Origin: Rhodospirillales bacterium
GTDB taxonomy: Bacteria; Pseudomonadota; Alphaproteobacteria; Rhodospirillales; Casp-alpha2
Length of the DNA: 6,848 nucleotides
NCBI GenBank assembly: GCA_028282185.1
Contig: JANQIJ010000299.1
Span: 1 to 6,848, forward strand
Direction: 5' to 3'
Below are positions 6,460 to 6,848 of this stretch, piece by piece. Numbering within the stretch: position 1 is the first letter of the stretch; every line of letters begins with the position of its first letter. The position numbers were made by a program, and so were the translations under genes. The notes under the pieces are model-generated. The model saw only the letters and a program-made list of their open reading frames with translations. It was not told where the DNA came from and searched no databases.

Positions 6460-6848
6460 ATGACCGACATTATCTACACCAAGGTTGACGAGGCGCCGGA
6501 ACTGGCCAGCGCGTCCTTTCTGCCCATCATCAGGGCCTTCGCCAAGCCCGCCGGCATCACCGTCGGGACCAAGGACATTTCCCTCGCCGGGCGCATCCTG
6601 GCCCAGTTCCCCGACCGCCTGTCGGACGACCAGCGGATCACCGACGATCTGGCCGAATTGGGCGATCTGGTAAAAACGCCGGACGCCAACGTCATCAAGC
6701 TGCCGAACATCTCGGCCTCGGTCCCGCAACTGGTCGCCGCCATCAAGGAACTTCAGGAAAAAGGCTATGCCATCCCCGACTATCCGGAAGACCCGCAGAC
6801 CGACGACGAGAAACAAATTCGCGCAGGACCGGGTTCACGGCCGAACCC
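6460..6848 (+). CDS. icd: Monomeric-type NADP-dependent isocitrate dehydrogenase, partial (N-terminus)
   Basis: TCA-cycle enzyme that oxidatively decarboxylates isocitrate to 2-oxoglutarate with NADP+. The monomeric class is about 740 residues; only the first 129 codons lie in the window. Family hallmarks are seen in order: IIYTKVDEAPELASASFLPI at residues 4-23, KDISLAGRILAQFP, then KTPDANVIKLPNISASVPQL, and KELQEKGYAIPDYPEDPQTD. The catalytic and NADP-binding regions lie beyond the edge. GGAG sits 11 bases before the ATG, a rather long spacing. The gene is downstream of ilvE in the same orientation with a hairpin between, so a separate promoter is likely, though none is evident. After EKQIRA (codons 118-123) the reading becomes GPGSRPN where the family has roughly six residues and then GSAVNP. 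The last 20-25 bases may therefore contain a deletion or error. Confidence 0.9.
   Translation, partial: MTDIIYTKVDEAPELASASFLPIIRAFAKPAGITVGTKDISLAGRILAQFPDRLSDDQRITDDLAELGDLVKTPDANVIKLPNISASVPQLVAAIKELQEKGYAIPDYPEDPQTDDEKQIRAGPGSRPN

Noticed and set aside
5416..6816. A 466-codon open frame on the minus strand opposite ilvE and icd.
   Set aside because: It is antisense to two clearly recognised enzymes and has no family motif. Long antisense frames are common in DNA with G/C-rich third positions.
1..6848. Mobile elements, CRISPR arrays, tRNA or rRNA genes, riboswitches, toxin-antitoxin or phage genes.
   Set aside because: None seen on either strand. The window is nearly filled by recognisable regulatory and metabolic genes with similar codon bias, so no transferred or undescribed system is supported.

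Overview
The window is a high-GC chromosomal segment of an alphaproteobacterium, probably Rhodospirillales-like. The evidence is strong G/C at third codon positions, a MarR/OmpR pair resembling PetP/PetR next to a branched-chain aminotransferase gene, and a monomeric-type isocitrate dehydrogenase. This assignment rests on gene content and recalled family resemblance, not on a search.

Layout. Positions 1-5283 hold five regulatory genes, all on the minus strand; in transcription order they run from right to left. They are a MarR-family repressor (5283-4756), an OmpR-family response regulator (4683-3994), an EnvZ-like membrane histidine kinase (3971-2652), a NarL/LuxR-family response regulator (2472 leftwards) and a multi-PAS histidine kinase (1816 leftwards, cut by the window edge). 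The first three are closely spaced and look like one operon. The last two form a second two-component pair behind a 179-bp gap that contains a candidate promoter. Positions 5419-6848 hold two plus-strand metabolic genes: branched-chain amino acid aminotransferase (ilvE) and the N-terminal part of a monomeric NADP-dependent isocitrate dehydrogenase (icd), cut by the window edge.

How it works together. The MarR gene and ilvE diverge from a 135-bp intergenic region. That region carries a near-central 7-7-7 inverted repeat overlapping promoter-like elements for both directions, so one operator could control both genes. The OmpR regulator and EnvZ-like kinase are a typical phosphorelay pair, as are the NarL regulator and PAS kinase. 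The partner assignments are inferred from adjacency.

The window shows no mobile element, CRISPR array, tRNA, rRNA or clearly new system. The points most worth checking are the missing stop codon at the NarL regulator/PAS kinase junction, where one base separates the sequence from a classic GTGA start/stop overlap; the divergent operator; a strong 13-bp-arm hairpin between ilvE and icd; and the loss of family similarity in the last ~25 bases of icd.
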